NCBI RefSeq assembly: GCF_004006175.1
Contig: NZ_CP033219.1
Span: forward strand, 558,001-622,000
DNA: 64,000 bases
Source of the DNA: Parasedimentitalea marina
Lineage (GTDB): Bacteria > Pseudomonadota > Alphaproteobacteria > Rhodobacterales > Rhodobacteraceae
Direction of reading: 5' to 3'
Each line of letters begins with the position of its first letter. The stretch's first letter is position 1. The notes below the pieces were generated by a model. That model saw nothing but the letters and a program-made list of their open reading frames with translations, had not been told where the DNA came from and did no database searches. The position numbers and the translations under genes are program-made. Positions 1-7,855 of this stretch are shown one piece after another.

Positions 1-1
1 G

Positions 2-316
2 GAAATTGATGGATTTTCTATTTCGGTGTGTCAGGAAATCGATGTCGAGTTGTCTCGCCATCGCTCCCGGTCGTTTGATGAGATGGAGCGCTGGGGCGAT
101 GATCTATCCTCGTTCGATTTGGTGATCGCACTGTCACCAGCCAGCCAGCGCCGGGCGCTGGAGTTGACCCGGTTCTTTCATTTGGATGTGGAGTACTGGC
201 CGATTATGGATCCAACCGGATTGGGCGAAAGTCGCTCTGCCAAGTTGGACAGTTATCGCCAGTCCCGTGACCAGATCATCCAGCAATTGACCGACCGTTG
301 GGGGGCTCCGAGGTGA
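2..316 (+). CDS. Low-molecular-weight protein-tyrosine-phosphatase/arsenate-reductase-like protein, 5'-truncated by window edge
   Basis: The reading frame is open from base 2, so the N-terminus, including the CxxxxxR phosphate loop of the LMW phosphatase family, lies outside the window. What is visible is the C-terminal half: an SFDLVIAL beta strand followed by SPASQRRALEL, and a MDPTG segment in the place of the family's general-acid DP motif. The next genes are a nitrilase, infA, maf, an RNase E/G and yacG, an order known in Rhodobacterales, where a short LMW phosphatase-like gene is usual just before infA. The family hydrolyses phosphotyrosine or related phosphoesters; the substrate here is unknown. 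Family call fairly secure, function inferred. Confidence 0.7.
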   Translation, partial: EIDGFSISVCQEIDVELSRHRSRSFDEMERWGDDLSSFDLVIALSPASQRRALELTRFFHLDVEYWPIMDPTGLGESRSAKLDSYRQSRDQIIQQLTDRWGAPR

Positions 317-406
317 CCTCCTTAGAACGGACCTCGCTTTTTTGACCTATAGCAGAGGGCTTTCCAGTGTCGCAGCAGCGATGGATAGGCCCCTAAAGGG
401 ATGCTT

Positions 407-1285
407 ATGAAAATTGCCACTGCAGCGTATCCGCTAGACTGGATCGACAGTTGGGCACAATACGAGGACAAAATCGCGTCCTGGGTTGCAGATGCAGCCG
501 GGCAGGGGGCGGATTTGCTGGTGTTTCCTGAATATGGTGCGATGGAGTTGGCGGCTTTGGATGGAGCTGCGGTGGCGGCAGATCTTGAACGGTCCATCCA
601 TGCAGTTTCGGACCGGATGAAGGCGGCAGCCGCGGTGCACATGCGGCTGGCGATAGAGCACAGGGTTCATATCCTTGGGGCCTCGGCGCCTGTCCACTGT
701 GGGTACTCAAGGCCGGTGAACCGGGCTGAGTTCTACACCGCGACCGGGGGGCGTGATCATCAGGATAAACAGATCATGACCCGGTCAGAGCGCGACAATT
801 GGGATGTGATCCCAGGTGGGCCGTTGAAACTGTTTGAAACAGCACTTGGTAAAATTGGTGTTCTCACCTGTTATGACAGTGAATTTCCATTGCTGGGCCG
901 TGCCCTGAAAGCGGCGGATATTATCTTGGTCCCATCTTGCACCGCGGCTTTGGCGGGATACTGGCGTGTACGTATCGGAGCCATGGCGCGGGCCTTGGAA
1001 GGGCAATGCGTGACTGCCATGGCCTCGCTTGTTGGGCCGGCAAAATGGTCGGGTGCGGTGGACATGAATGTGGGGATGGGCGGTATCTTTGGGCCACCTG
1101 ATTCTGGGTTTCCGGGGACAGGTGTTCTGGCCGAGGGCAGGCTGAACACGCCGGGGTGGACAGTGGCCGAAGTTGATCTTGCGGACATTGCACGGGTGCG
1201 GGCTGACGGGGATGTTTTGCACCGTAGCCATTGGGACGAGCAGGAGGATCGGGTGAAATCGGTCACAATTAGCCAACTGAAGTGA
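407..1285 (+). CDS. Carbon-nitrogen hydrolase (nitrilase superfamily)
   Basis: The protein of about 292 residues has the nitrilase-superfamily catalytic triad: Glu in VFPEYGAMEL, Lys in QDKQIMTRSERD, and the nucleophilic Cys in GVLTCYDSEFP. Such enzymes cleave non-peptide C-N bonds of amides or nitriles in the cytoplasm; no signal peptide is seen. An upstream in-frame ATG at 401 touches the AAAGGG at 395-400, whereas the ATG at 407 sits 6 nt after it, so 407 is the better start. It lies between the phosphatase-like gene and infA, on the same strand. The acyl substrate cannot be read from the sequence; an omega-amidase-like or aliphatic-amidase role is possible. Confidence 0.85.
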   Translation: MKIATAAYPLDWIDSWAQYEDKIASWVADAAGQGADLLVFPEYGAMELAALDGAAVAADLERSIHAVSDRMKAAAAVHMRLAIEHRVHILGASAPVHCGYSRPVNRAEFYTATGGRDHQDKQIMTRSERDNWDVIPGGPLKLFETALGKIGVLTCYDSEFPLLGRALKAADIILVPSCTAALAGYWRVRIGAMARALEGQCVTAMASLVGPAKWSGAVDMNVGMGGIFGPPDSGFPGTGVLAEGRLNTPGWTVAEVDLADIARVRADGDVLHRSHWDEQEDRVKSVTISQLK

Positions 1286-1369
1286 TTGTGCCCTTGAAAA
1301 CCTACCCAAAAGCCCTCATTTAAGCGCACGTCCCGCATCTGAGCGGGGGTAACCAAAAATGGAGACAAC

Positions 1370-1588
1370 ATGGCCAAGGAAGATACGCTCGAATTTCCCG
1401 GTGTCGTAAAGGAACTCCTGCCCAATGCGACGTTTCGGGTCGAGCTGGAAAACGGCCATGAGATCATCGCACATACTGCAGGCAAGATGCGCAAGAACCG
1501 CATCCGTGTTCTCGCTGGCGATAAGGTCCAGGTGGAAATGACACCTTATGACCTGACCAAGGGACGGATCAATTATCGCTTTAAGTAA
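1370..1588 (+). CDS. infA: Translation initiation factor IF-1
   Basis: A 72-residue protein with the full IF-1 S1/OB fold: [20 protein letters not shown] at the start, then [30 protein letters not shown] and the terminal INYRFK. Length matches IF-1 exactly. GGAG at 1361-1364 lies 5 nt before the ATG. IF-1 binds the 30S A site during initiation. A hairpin terminator follows within 25 nt, so infA is probably transcribed separately from maf-rng-yacG downstream. Confidence 0.97.
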   Translation: MAKEDTLEFPGVVKELLPNATFRVELENGHEIIAHTAGKMRKNRIRVLAGDKVQVEMTPYDLTKGRINYRFK

Positions 1589-1609
1589 GCGAGATCCTGA
1601 TTGACGACC

Positions 1610-1638
1610 AAAGCCCGGCCCAGTCGCCGGGCTTTTGT
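1610..1638 (+). terminator. Rho-independent terminator of infA
   Basis: AAGCCCGGC (1611-1619) pairs perfectly with GCCGGGCTT (1626-1634) around a 6-nt loop, and TTTTG continues the T-rich 3' side. It begins 22 nt after the infA stop. Confidence 0.85.
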
Positions 1639-1763
1639 TATTCGGCTTTGCGATGCTCCGGCGGGGGTCCGTTGGACATCGATAAGACGGCTGCCTTGTA
1701 AGGTGGTTTTTGGCATGGGCTGATCCCATTGGAGCAAGCCCGATTTGGATAAGAGGGCCGGTG

Positions 1764-2345
1764 ATGGCATTCATTCTGGGATCAGGCAGCCCAAGGCGGC
1801 TGGAACTGTTGGCACAGCTGGGGGTCGCCCCGGATGATGTGCGTGCACCTGATATTGATGAGACCCCACAAAAAGCAGAATTGCCACGGGACTACTGCAA
1901 CCGGATTGCACGTGAAAAAGTCCGGGCTGTAGAGGCCGGGGATAACGATCTGGTGCTCTGTGCTGATACGACTGTGGCGCTGGGGCGCCGCATTTTGGGC
2001 AAGCCAGAAAATGCAGGTGAAGCGGCCGAATTTTTGCTGGCCCTCTCTGGTCGCCGCCATCGGGTGATCACGGCAATCGCGCTACGGCGAGGAGACAAGA
2101 TCTGGGCGCGGGATGTGGTGTCGCAGGTCCGGATGAAACGCCTGTCAGATCCCGAATTAAACGCATATCTTGCCAGTAATGACTGGCAGGGCAAGGCCGG
2201 AGGCTATGGTATTCAGGGCCCGGCAGGGGCTCTGATCCCTTGGATCAGTGGCTCGTATACCGGCATTGTTGGCCTGCCACTGGCCGAAACCGCAAACATG
2301 TTACTCGCAGCGGGTTATCCCCTGCATAAGGAGGCAGCCGAATGA
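1764..2345 (+). CDS. maf: Maf family nucleoside triphosphate pyrophosphatase
   Basis: The Maf/HAM1-fold N-terminus [18 protein letters not shown] carries the SxSPRR loop, and [12 protein letters not shown] and [11 protein letters not shown] are the following family motifs. Maf proteins hydrolyse non-canonical or modified nucleoside triphosphates to monophosphates in the cytoplasm. The frame is open back to 1710, but the ATG at 1764 is preceded by AAGAGGG (1751-1757) at 6 nt and gives the standard Maf N-terminus with a 193-residue product. The stop overlaps the RNase start by 4 nt (ATGA), so the two are translationally coupled. Confidence 0.93.
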   Translation: MAFILGSGSPRRLELLAQLGVAPDDVRAPDIDETPQKAELPRDYCNRIAREKVRAVEAGDNDLVLCADTTVALGRRILGKPENAGEAAEFLLALSGRRHRVITAIALRRGDKIWARDVVSQVRMKRLSDPELNAYLASNDWQGKAGGYGIQGPAGALIPWISGSYTGIVGLPLAETANMLLAAGYPLHKEAAE

Positions 2346-3376
2346 AGGGCCGCACGATCATCCTCGACCACCTTGGCGACCGCGAAGCTGCGGCACTGAT
2401 GGTGGATGGTAAGCTGGACGACTTTCTGATCGAAAGCGACCTGCCATCACCTGGTACGATCTACCGGGCCCGTGCCGACCGCCCGGTCAAGGGGCAGGGC
2501 GGCATGTTCCTGAGTACTCCGGATGGTCCCGCGTTTCTGCGACAGGTCAAAGGGCTGGCACCAGGGCAGATGCTGCTGGTTCAGGTCACCGGTTACGCCG
2601 AAGATGGCAAGGCAATACCTGTCACCCAGAAAATCCTGTTTAAAAGCCGCTATGCGATTGTCACGCCCGAAGCACCGGGTCTGAACATCTCGCGTTCGAT
2701 CCGTGACGAGGGTGAGCGGGACCGGCTGCTGGAAATTGCACATGAGGTTATGGGTGACAGCGCCCATGGGCTGATTCTTCGCTCGGCCTGCGACGGGGCT
2801 GAGGCTGATGCCATTGCCGAGGATATCGCTGCAATGGCCGATATGGCCGCCGCAGTCATGTCAGATGACGGCAGCGAGCCCCAGGCTTTGACCGAGGGCG
2901 ACACTCCGCATCTGCTGGCCTGGCGGGATTGGTCAGAATCGGCAGATGTCGAGCGCGAAGTCGGTAGCTTTGAGCATCATGGTGTTTTGGACGCACTGGA
3001 GGCGGTAAGGGGCATTCATGTGCCGTTGTCCGGCGGTGCATTTTTATACATTGAACCAACGCGTGCTCTGGTTGCCGTAGATGTGAACACCGGATCTGAC
3101 GTCTCGCTGGCGGCTGGGGTCAAGGCAAACATGGCCTGTGCCAAAGCTCTGCCACGGGCATTGCGTGTGCGGGGCCTGGGAGGGCAAATCGTACTGGACC
3201 TGGCGCCGATGCCCAAAAAGGACCGCCGTGCTTTTGAAACATCTCTGCGCGCGGCCTTCCGGTCTGACGGTGAAGAAACATTGCTGGTCGGCTGGACGCC
3301 GCTGGGCCACTATGAGCTTCAGCGCAAGCGCGGTCGGGTGGCCGTGACGGGGATTCTGAACGAGGTGCTGGGATGA
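2342..3376 (+). CDS. rng: Ribonuclease E/G family protein (short RNase G-like form)
   Basis: A 344-residue protein with the core of the RNase E/G catalytic domain: an N-terminal S1-like region ([19 protein letters not shown]), then [12 protein letters not shown] and [17 protein letters not shown], the two segments that carry the metal-binding aspartates in RNase E/G. It is much shorter than E. coli RNase G (about 490 residues) and lacks a visible C-terminal Cys zinc-link; a short form at this locus is usual in Rhodobacterales. Role inferred: single-strand RNA cleavage in rRNA or mRNA processing. It overlaps maf and yacG by 4 nt at each end, an operon. Confidence 0.88.
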   Translation: MKGRTIILDHLGDREAAALMVDGKLDDFLIESDLPSPGTIYRARADRPVKGQGGMFLSTPDGPAFLRQVKGLAPGQMLLVQVTGYAEDGKAIPVTQKILFKSRYAIVTPEAPGLNISRSIRDEGERDRLLEIAHEVMGDSAHGLILRSACDGAEADAIAEDIAAMADMAAAVMSDDGSEPQALTEGDTPHLLAWRDWSESADVEREVGSFEHHGVLDALEAVRGIHVPLSGGAFLYIEPTRALVAVDVNTGSDVSLAAGVKANMACAKALPRALRVRGLGGQIVLDLAPMPKKDRRAFETSLRAAFRSDGEETLLVGWTPLGHYELQRKRGRVAVTGILNEVLG

Positions 3377-3555
3377 GCTGTCCAATTTGCGACGGTAAGA
3401 CGATTGCCTCTTACCGTCCGTTTTGCAGTAAACGCTGTGCTGACATTGATCTGGGGAAGTGGCTTAACGAGGCATATGCGGTGCCCAGTCAGGACCCCGA
3501 AGACATTGAAAATGCACTAGATCAAATCGAAAGAAACCCGCCGATCAAACATTAA
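3373..3555 (+). CDS. yacG: DNA gyrase inhibitor YacG, zinc-binding
   Basis: A 60-residue protein with the YacG zinc motif: CPIC near the N-terminus and [14 protein letters not shown], giving a C-x2-C-x15-C-x3-C pattern. YacG binds GyrB and inhibits gyrase in E. coli; here that is by family membership. The ATG overlaps the RNase stop (ATGA at 3373-3376). It is the last protein gene before tRNA-Phe. Confidence 0.92.
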   Translation: MSCPICDGKTIASYRPFCSKRCADIDLGKWLNEAYAVPSQDPEDIENALDQIERNPPIKH

Positions 3556-3636
3556 TTTATTTCTTCGAAAAAGCCTCTGGACACCGTCGCGCCCACGTCA
3601 TAGAACGCCCACACCCAAGGCGAACAGCCTTCCCGT

Positions 3637-3711
3637 GCCCGGGTAGCTCAGGGGTAGAGCAGTGGATTGAAAATCCTCGTGTCGGTGGTTCGATTCCGCC
3701 CCTGGGCACCA
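3637..3711 (+). tRNA. tRNA-Phe (anticodon GAA), island integration site
   Basis: Acceptor GCCCGGG (3637-3643) pairs with CCTGGGC (3701-3707); the D arm is GCTC/GAGC; the anticodon loop TTGAAAA (3667-3673) contains GAA; the T arm is GGTGG-TTCGATT-CCGCC; and an encoded CCA ends at 3711. The anticodon stem GTGGA/TCCTC has one T-T mismatch. The last 16 nt plus two following bases recur at 29822-29839, so the island boundary keeps the tRNA intact. Confidence 0.93.
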
Positions 3712-3713
3712 TT
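3696..3713 (+). repeat. attL: 18-bp core at the tRNA-Phe 3' end
   Basis: CCGCCCCTGGGCACCATT, comprising the T-stem 3' strand, acceptor 3' strand, CCA and two flanking bases of tRNA-Phe. It is identical to 29822-29839. Confidence 0.88.
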
Positions 3714-3790
3714 ATCCACACGGATAATGCACGTAATATATTGATTACTATGAATACTTATGTTGATAGGCACTTCCTGAGGGAGGTGAC

Positions 3791-3814
3791 TGTATCACAT
3801 TTTGTATCACATTT
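3791..3814 (+). promoter_or_regulatory. Two tandem TGTATCACATTT boxes, likely integrase arm sites
   Basis: TGTATCACATTT occurs at 3791-3802 and again at 3803-3814, about 80 bp inside attL. TGTATCACA occurs once more at 29708-29716 between the integrase start and attR. Direct repeats near both att sites are the expected form of arm-type binding sites for a tyrosine integrase. The binding role is inferred. Confidence 0.6.
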
Positions 3815-4085
3815 CGGGGCTTGCCCGTGTTGCGCTGGCGCTACTGTGCAAGTGTTTTTGAATAGGAGTTTTCTTCGTTCGATTTGGCTTGTGAGGCATA
3901 AATAGCCAGCACGAGTTCATTCTGTCTTGTTCTGTTGGACCACATTGTTCGTGACTGAGTTAGAGCGGCGCCAAGCATACGCCTCAAGAAGATGGCCGCC
4001 TCAAAAATCTGAAAGCGGCCTCAATGAATTGTCTAAGTGAAATAGTCAGTCAGGTGGAAATTCTCGCCCCAGCTGCGGGCATATT
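3815..4085. other. Noncoding stretch inside the island's left end
   Basis: I see no convincing gene, RNA or repeat here beyond the arm-site boxes immediately to the left. Confidence 0.4.
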
Positions 4086-4241
4086 TTAGGCGTTTGCAAG
4101 TCTCCGGATACGCGCCATTGTATCTGTTTCGGCTTTTAAAGCTGTCAGTTCTGACTCTATCCTCTCGAATAGTGGCACATACAAGCTACCGTCGGATCGG
4201 CTCGCAATCGCCTTAGCCAAGTAAACTTGATATTCTTCCAT
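4086..4241 (-). CDS. Small protein (51 residues), unknown
   Basis: On the minus strand an ATG at 4241 opens a frame of 51 codons ending in TAA at 4086. The product starts MEEYQVYLAKAIASRSDG and continues YVPLFERIESEL, with a charged, helix-prone C-terminal half (TALKAETDTMARIRR). Its amino-acid composition looks like a real small soluble protein, unlike the neighbouring translations, and it lies next to the integration site where small recombination or accessory genes are common. I do not recognise a family. It reads leftward towards attL. Excisionase or regulator roles are only guesses. Confidence 0.5.
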   Translation of the reverse strand: MEEYQVYLAKAIASRSDGSLYVPLFERIESELTALKAETDTMARIRRLANA

Positions 4242-4614
4242 TTTTTTTATTGTTATTTTCAAAGATCTTCGCCTGATAATTGTTATGCGACATATTTCCC
4301 AGAGCTCAGTTAATCTGATGTTAAAGAATTTGACGATCCGGCTCTGCGCCAGGCTTGGGTAAGTCGTCTGGTGCCCTCCTCAAGCAGTCCCGGTATTGGT
4401 AAAGCCGCCTAGTATGGCCGCATTGCAGCTCACTGGCCTCGATAGTCCGAACAACTGAGGGTCAGAAGTAGAAGTTCAGGTACGTTCTACATGGAATATC
4501 GCATCTGAGGAGATTGGATGGCTTTCACGTTGGCACAAAAGGCATCTCAAAAATGCGGAACAGGCAAGCATTATCCATAATGTATCCCAATTATTACGTA
4601 ATTTTCTTAAAGCG
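4242..4614. other. Noncoding stretch with a degenerate copy of an IS leader
   Basis: No credible gene. The string ATCTGAGGAGATT at about 4502-4514 is repeated at 4670-4682 in the leader of the IS3 element to the right, and the preceding AGAAGTAGAAGTTC resembles that leader too. This suggests a remnant of a related IS left end. Confidence 0.4.
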
Positions 4615-4684
4615 GGTAATCCCCCTAAAATTAGTGGAGTTCAAAAGTAGAATTTTCTCGGTAGGATATCTGAGGAGATTTTTG

Positions 4685-4951
4685 ATGAAGACAACACGAT
4701 ATAGCGATGCACAGATCATGGGCATCTTGAAGCAGGCAAACGGTGGTGTCCCGGTGTCTGAACTGTGCCGCGAACACGGAATGAGCAGCGCGAGCTTCTA
4801 CAAATGGCGAGCTAAGTTTGGCGGCATGGACGCGTCCTTGATCGCTGAGATGAAGGACATGGCCGAGTAAAACCGCCGCCTGAAGAAGATGTATGCTGAG
4901 ATGAGCATGCAGAACGATCTGTTGAAAGAGGCGCTTGGAAAAAAGCGTTAA
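4685..4951 (+). pseudogene. IS3-family transposase OrfA, interrupted by an in-frame stop
   Basis: The helix-turn-helix protein begins MKTTRYSDAQIMGILKQA and contains VSELCREHGMSSASFYKWR, typical of IS3 OrfA. At 4868-4870 a TAA replaces what would be GAA, and the same frame continues as [23 protein letters not shown] to a normal stop at 4949-4951. The leucine-zipper half is thus cut off by one G-to-T change. AAAAAAG at 4939-4945 is a likely -1 slippery site that would fuse OrfA to the OrfB frame. As it stands no OrfAB fusion can be made without reading through the stop. Confidence 0.82.
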
Positions 4952-4971
4952 GGCCGTCTCTGAGGCGAGAG

Positions 4972-5772
4972 ATGGCCATGAACGCGGTTGCACGACACGG
5001 GGTCAGCATTGCGCTGGCCTGCCGTGCGTTTCAGATCAGTGAGACGTGCTATCGCTACAGCCCGGTTCTGAGTGACGAGAACGAGGAGATTGCTGATTGG
5101 TTGGAACGTCTGACGGCGAACAAGCGGAGCTGGGGCTTTGGCCTGTGCTTTTTGTATCTGCGCAACGTGCAGGGCTATGGCTGGAACCACAAACGGGTCT
5201 ACCGGATCTATTGCGAGCTGGAGCTGAACCTTCGGATCAAGCCCAAGAAACGGCTGAAGCGGGACAAGCCGGAGCCGCTGGCGGTGCCTGATCGACCCAA
5301 TGAGACCTGGTCGATGGATTTCATGGCAGATCAGCTTGCAGATGGGCGGTCGATCCGGACCTTGAATGTGCTGGATGATTTCAATCGCGAAGGTTTGGCC
5401 ATCGAGGTCGACTTCTCGTTGCCTGCTGAACGGGTCGTGCGCAGCCTAAACCAAATTATCGAATGGCGCGGCAAACCGCAGGCGATACGGGTCGATAATG
5501 GCCCCGAATATGTCAGCGGAAAGCTCATGGAATGGGCCGAGAAGCGCAACGTGCGGCTTGAATACATCCAGCCAGGCAAGCCACAGAAAAACGCCTATAT
5601 AGAGCGCTACAACCGCACGGTTCGCGGCGAATGGCTGGGGCAATACATCTTCGAAACGATTGAGGAGGCACAAGATCAGGCAACTGAATGGCTATGGACT
5701 TACAACAACGAGCGACCCAACATGGGCATTGGCGGCATCACACCCGCCATGAAACTAAAAATGGCCGCGTGA
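4972..5772 (+). CDS. IS3-family transposase OrfB (DDE integrase domain)
   Basis: A 266-residue rve-type integrase core with the DDE triad visible: Asp in SMDFMADQL, Asp in [12 protein letters not shown] and Glu in [17 protein letters not shown], ending in the usual [11 protein letters not shown]. The frame is open upstream to about 4945, as expected if it is normally made by -1 frameshifting from orfA. The catalytic half looks intact, but the orfA stop probably prevents production of the active fusion transposase. Confidence 0.88.
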   Translation: MAMNAVARHGVSIALACRAFQISETCYRYSPVLSDENEEIADWLERLTANKRSWGFGLCFLYLRNVQGYGWNHKRVYRIYCELELNLRIKPKKRLKRDKPEPLAVPDRPNETWSMDFMADQLADGRSIRTLNVLDDFNREGLAIEVDFSLPAERVVRSLNQIIEWRGKPQAIRVDNGPEYVSGKLMEWAEKRNVRLEYIQPGKPQKNAYIERYNRTVRGEWLGQYIFETIEEAQDQATEWLWTYNNERPNMGIGGITPAMKLKMAA

Positions 5773-5811
5773 ATTCTACGGCTGGACCCCATTAAAAATG
5801 GGGGGATTACC

Positions 5812-6721
5812 GAAGTAATGGCGGGTTGCGCAGTAGTTTAAAGTACCGATGCCATTAGTTAGGCTCTTTATCTTTTTGTTGAGGCATTCGTGCGCAGTTA
5901 GAAGTAAATCAGAAAGGCTCCGTGTGTTAGCACGGAGCCTTCTGGGTATCCCCACTAAAGCGGGGTGATCGTACAATTGTCAAATAGCGGCAATTATACG
6001 TTCTGGTCTACCCCCAGTGTACTGGGGGAGTGGAGCCATTTCGCCACATTCAGATACTGACCAGTATCCAATATGAATTTTATAATATTTTCAATAGAGG
6101 TTGGTCAACAGGAAATTGGTCCTATGGTGTTGTTTTTTAATCCTTAATGTTGACACGCACACTTTTAAATTGTTCAATGACGTCCATTTTTGAGCTGGGT
6201 TCTTGATTGCCCCATGCTACGTTGACTTCACGCTATCAGCCTTACCAGATTAAGTTGAATTAAAGTTCTTGAAATAGTGGGCCAAATGGAGATGTTCTCA
6301 TTGTTTGAATTAGAATTACTCCTTTAAATTGGTAGATTGTGATTAAAGGGAGGAGCGTTTCCACGTCGATTTCCTTGAGGCTGAAGGCGTCGGCCAAAAA
6401 AAGAGAATCGCTGACTGATCGTTCAACAAAAACATCCAGCGGGACCAATTGGAATACACACTGTTCTCTATTTTCGGCTTCAAATGTTTTCAAGCCCAAC
6501 TTGACTAGTTCACGGGTCACTTTGGTGCGCGCGAATTTCATTACTAGAATCCCAATCATCAATCTGCTCGGCCTCTTTTGAGGCAGATAGGTAATCCTCC
6601 ATTTTTGGCAGGGGTTATCGATGTAATGTTTGCGGCAATGACTGTATTCTGACTTGGGCTTGGAAATCTTGGGAGTGCCAGGTGATGACACTCCCAAGAT
6701 GAACATGGTGTTTGCGGCGAG
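5812..6721. other. Long stretch without a convincing gene
   Basis: It contains the hairpin at 5914-5941 and a minus-strand open frame at 6260-6706 (148 codons). The second half of that frame, from an ATG at 6559, has a plausible composition (VTRELVKLGLKTFEAE, VPLDVFVERSV), but I cannot assign it and its first third looks noncoding. I leave it as a possible remnant of a small gene. Confidence 0.35.
5914..5941 (-). terminator. Perfect 11-bp hairpin, terminator-like on the minus strand
   Basis: AAGGCTCCGTG (5914-5924) and CACGGAGCCTT (5931-5941) form an 11-bp stem with a 6-nt loop. On the minus strand the stem is followed by TTTCTGATTT, moderately T-rich, so it could end leftward transcription; on the plus strand no T-run follows. 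Confidence 0.5.
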
Positions 6722-7190
6722 TTACTCGCCAGCTTTGGCCTCGCGCAGACGCTTCATCACCTGCTCGGTTGTCACTACTTCATGAGCTAGAAACTCGAAG
6801 TTAGTCATGGCTGCGTCATGTGCTGCATCCCCGGCAGCAGCAGTGGCGTCGGCAACGAGCATTACGTCAAATCCGTTTTCGATTGCGTCGCGGGCATGTG
6901 ATTCAACACACATGTTGGCTGACATACCGTACATGATCACGGTTTCGATGCCATACTGGCGCAGTTGGATTGCAGCATCGCCGGACCAGAAGTTGCTCAG
7001 GCCTTTGTGCGGGTTCATGACAATGGTGTTGTCGTCAGGACGTAACTCTGGGTGATAATCGTGCCCCCAGGTGCCCTGCGCGAACATTTTGTTGTCGAAC
7101 ATAACCTTGTCGATGCCATTTAGGCTTTCCCAGTTGTCAAAGTCTTGTGGTGTGTACATGTGGGTCGAGTATGCCAGACGAAGGTCCCGA
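6722..7190 (-). pseudogene. Cysteine hydrolase (isochorismatase family), N-terminus lost
   Basis: The minus-strand frame ending at 6722 carries the C-terminal two thirds of an isochorismatase-like hydrolase: MYTPQDFDNWESLNG, VMNPHKGLSNFW with the catalytic-type Lys, and the nucleophile region YGMSANMCVESHARDA. The N-terminal segment with the catalytic Asp is missing: upstream of about 7190 the sequence instead belongs to an oppositely oriented alkylsulfatase fragment. The frame runs to a Met codon at 7252, but that extension is not isochorismatase-like. It is therefore a truncated, probably non-functional gene at a recombination junction. Confidence 0.78.
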
Positions 7191-7581
7191 TGCTTGGGTT
7201 GCGCCAATAAACATCGGAGAACCAGACTCAGCATTTGTTCCAGCAAACACACTGGTTGACGATGGTCAGGAGATGACCGTGCTTGGTCAACGGATGCAGT
7301 TCTTCACCAAGTACGGAACCGACGACAAGTTTCATACTACGGTCTGGCTTCCAGACCGCGAAATCCTATTAACCACAATGCTTTGGTCCTCTCCACCGCA
7401 ACTCTATTCGCTGAGAGGTGATTCATTTCGGGACCCACGCGAATGGATTGCCGGTCTGCGCCAAAACCTCGATCTGGAACCGGAAGTGCTTGTTTCCGCG
7501 GCCGCTAGACCTTTAGTCGGGAAAGAGAAAAATCCTAACCAAGGATCCGACTGTTCCGCCAATAACAACAGCGCGCCTTAA
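7180..7581 (+). pseudogene. Fragment of an MBL-fold alkylsulfatase
   Basis: The plus-strand frame here reads DAWVAPINIGEPDSAFVPANT, FTKYGTDDKFHTTVWLPDRE and GDSFRDPREWIAGLRQ, which I recognise as an internal part of the SdsA1/BDS1-type primary alkylsulfatases (metallo-beta-lactamase fold). The metal-binding HxHxDH region upstream and the SCP2-like C-terminus are both absent, so only about 110 codons of a 600-plus-residue gene remain. It abuts the truncated isochorismatase head to head at about 7180-7190. Gene debris, not functional. Confidence 0.65.
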
Positions 7582-7855
7582 CAGTCACTTCCTATGATAA
7601 ATGAAGCCTGTCGTTCCTGTTGCATTACTGTAGACACAGCATTTGATGACATCATGAGGTCCGGCAATCAATATTACCGTTAAATATGCAATTAATAAAT
7701 CAAATCGTATAATTAGTGATTTTCGATATAAAAATTAAATCACCCCCGTCAAAAACGACCAGCCCAGCCCTTGGCTTTTGAACGAATAACCGCATAAGTG
7801 TATTATATGAACGCTTTAGACCCCGACAGGTCCATTTTGACTAGAGAAGACTTAT

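Larger units (their letters stand above)
4615..5811 (+). mobile_element. IS3-family insertion sequence (about 1.2 kb)
   Basis: The left end (4615 onward, GGTAATCCCCCTAAAATTAG) matches the reverse complement of the right end (5771-5811, beginning GGTAATCCCCCCATTTTTAA) over about 40 positions with roughly ten mismatches. Two transposase frames lie between, in the orfA/orfB arrangement of IS3 elements. I could not find a matching target duplication in the flanks (…AAAGCG and GAAGTA…), so the insertion may be old or the ends rearranged. Confidence 0.85.

Noticed and set aside
6260..6706. Minus-strand 148-codon open frame
   Set aside because: The first third is not protein-like and overlaps another frame; only the last about 100 codons are plausible and I recognise nothing. 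Mentioned only as a possible remnant.
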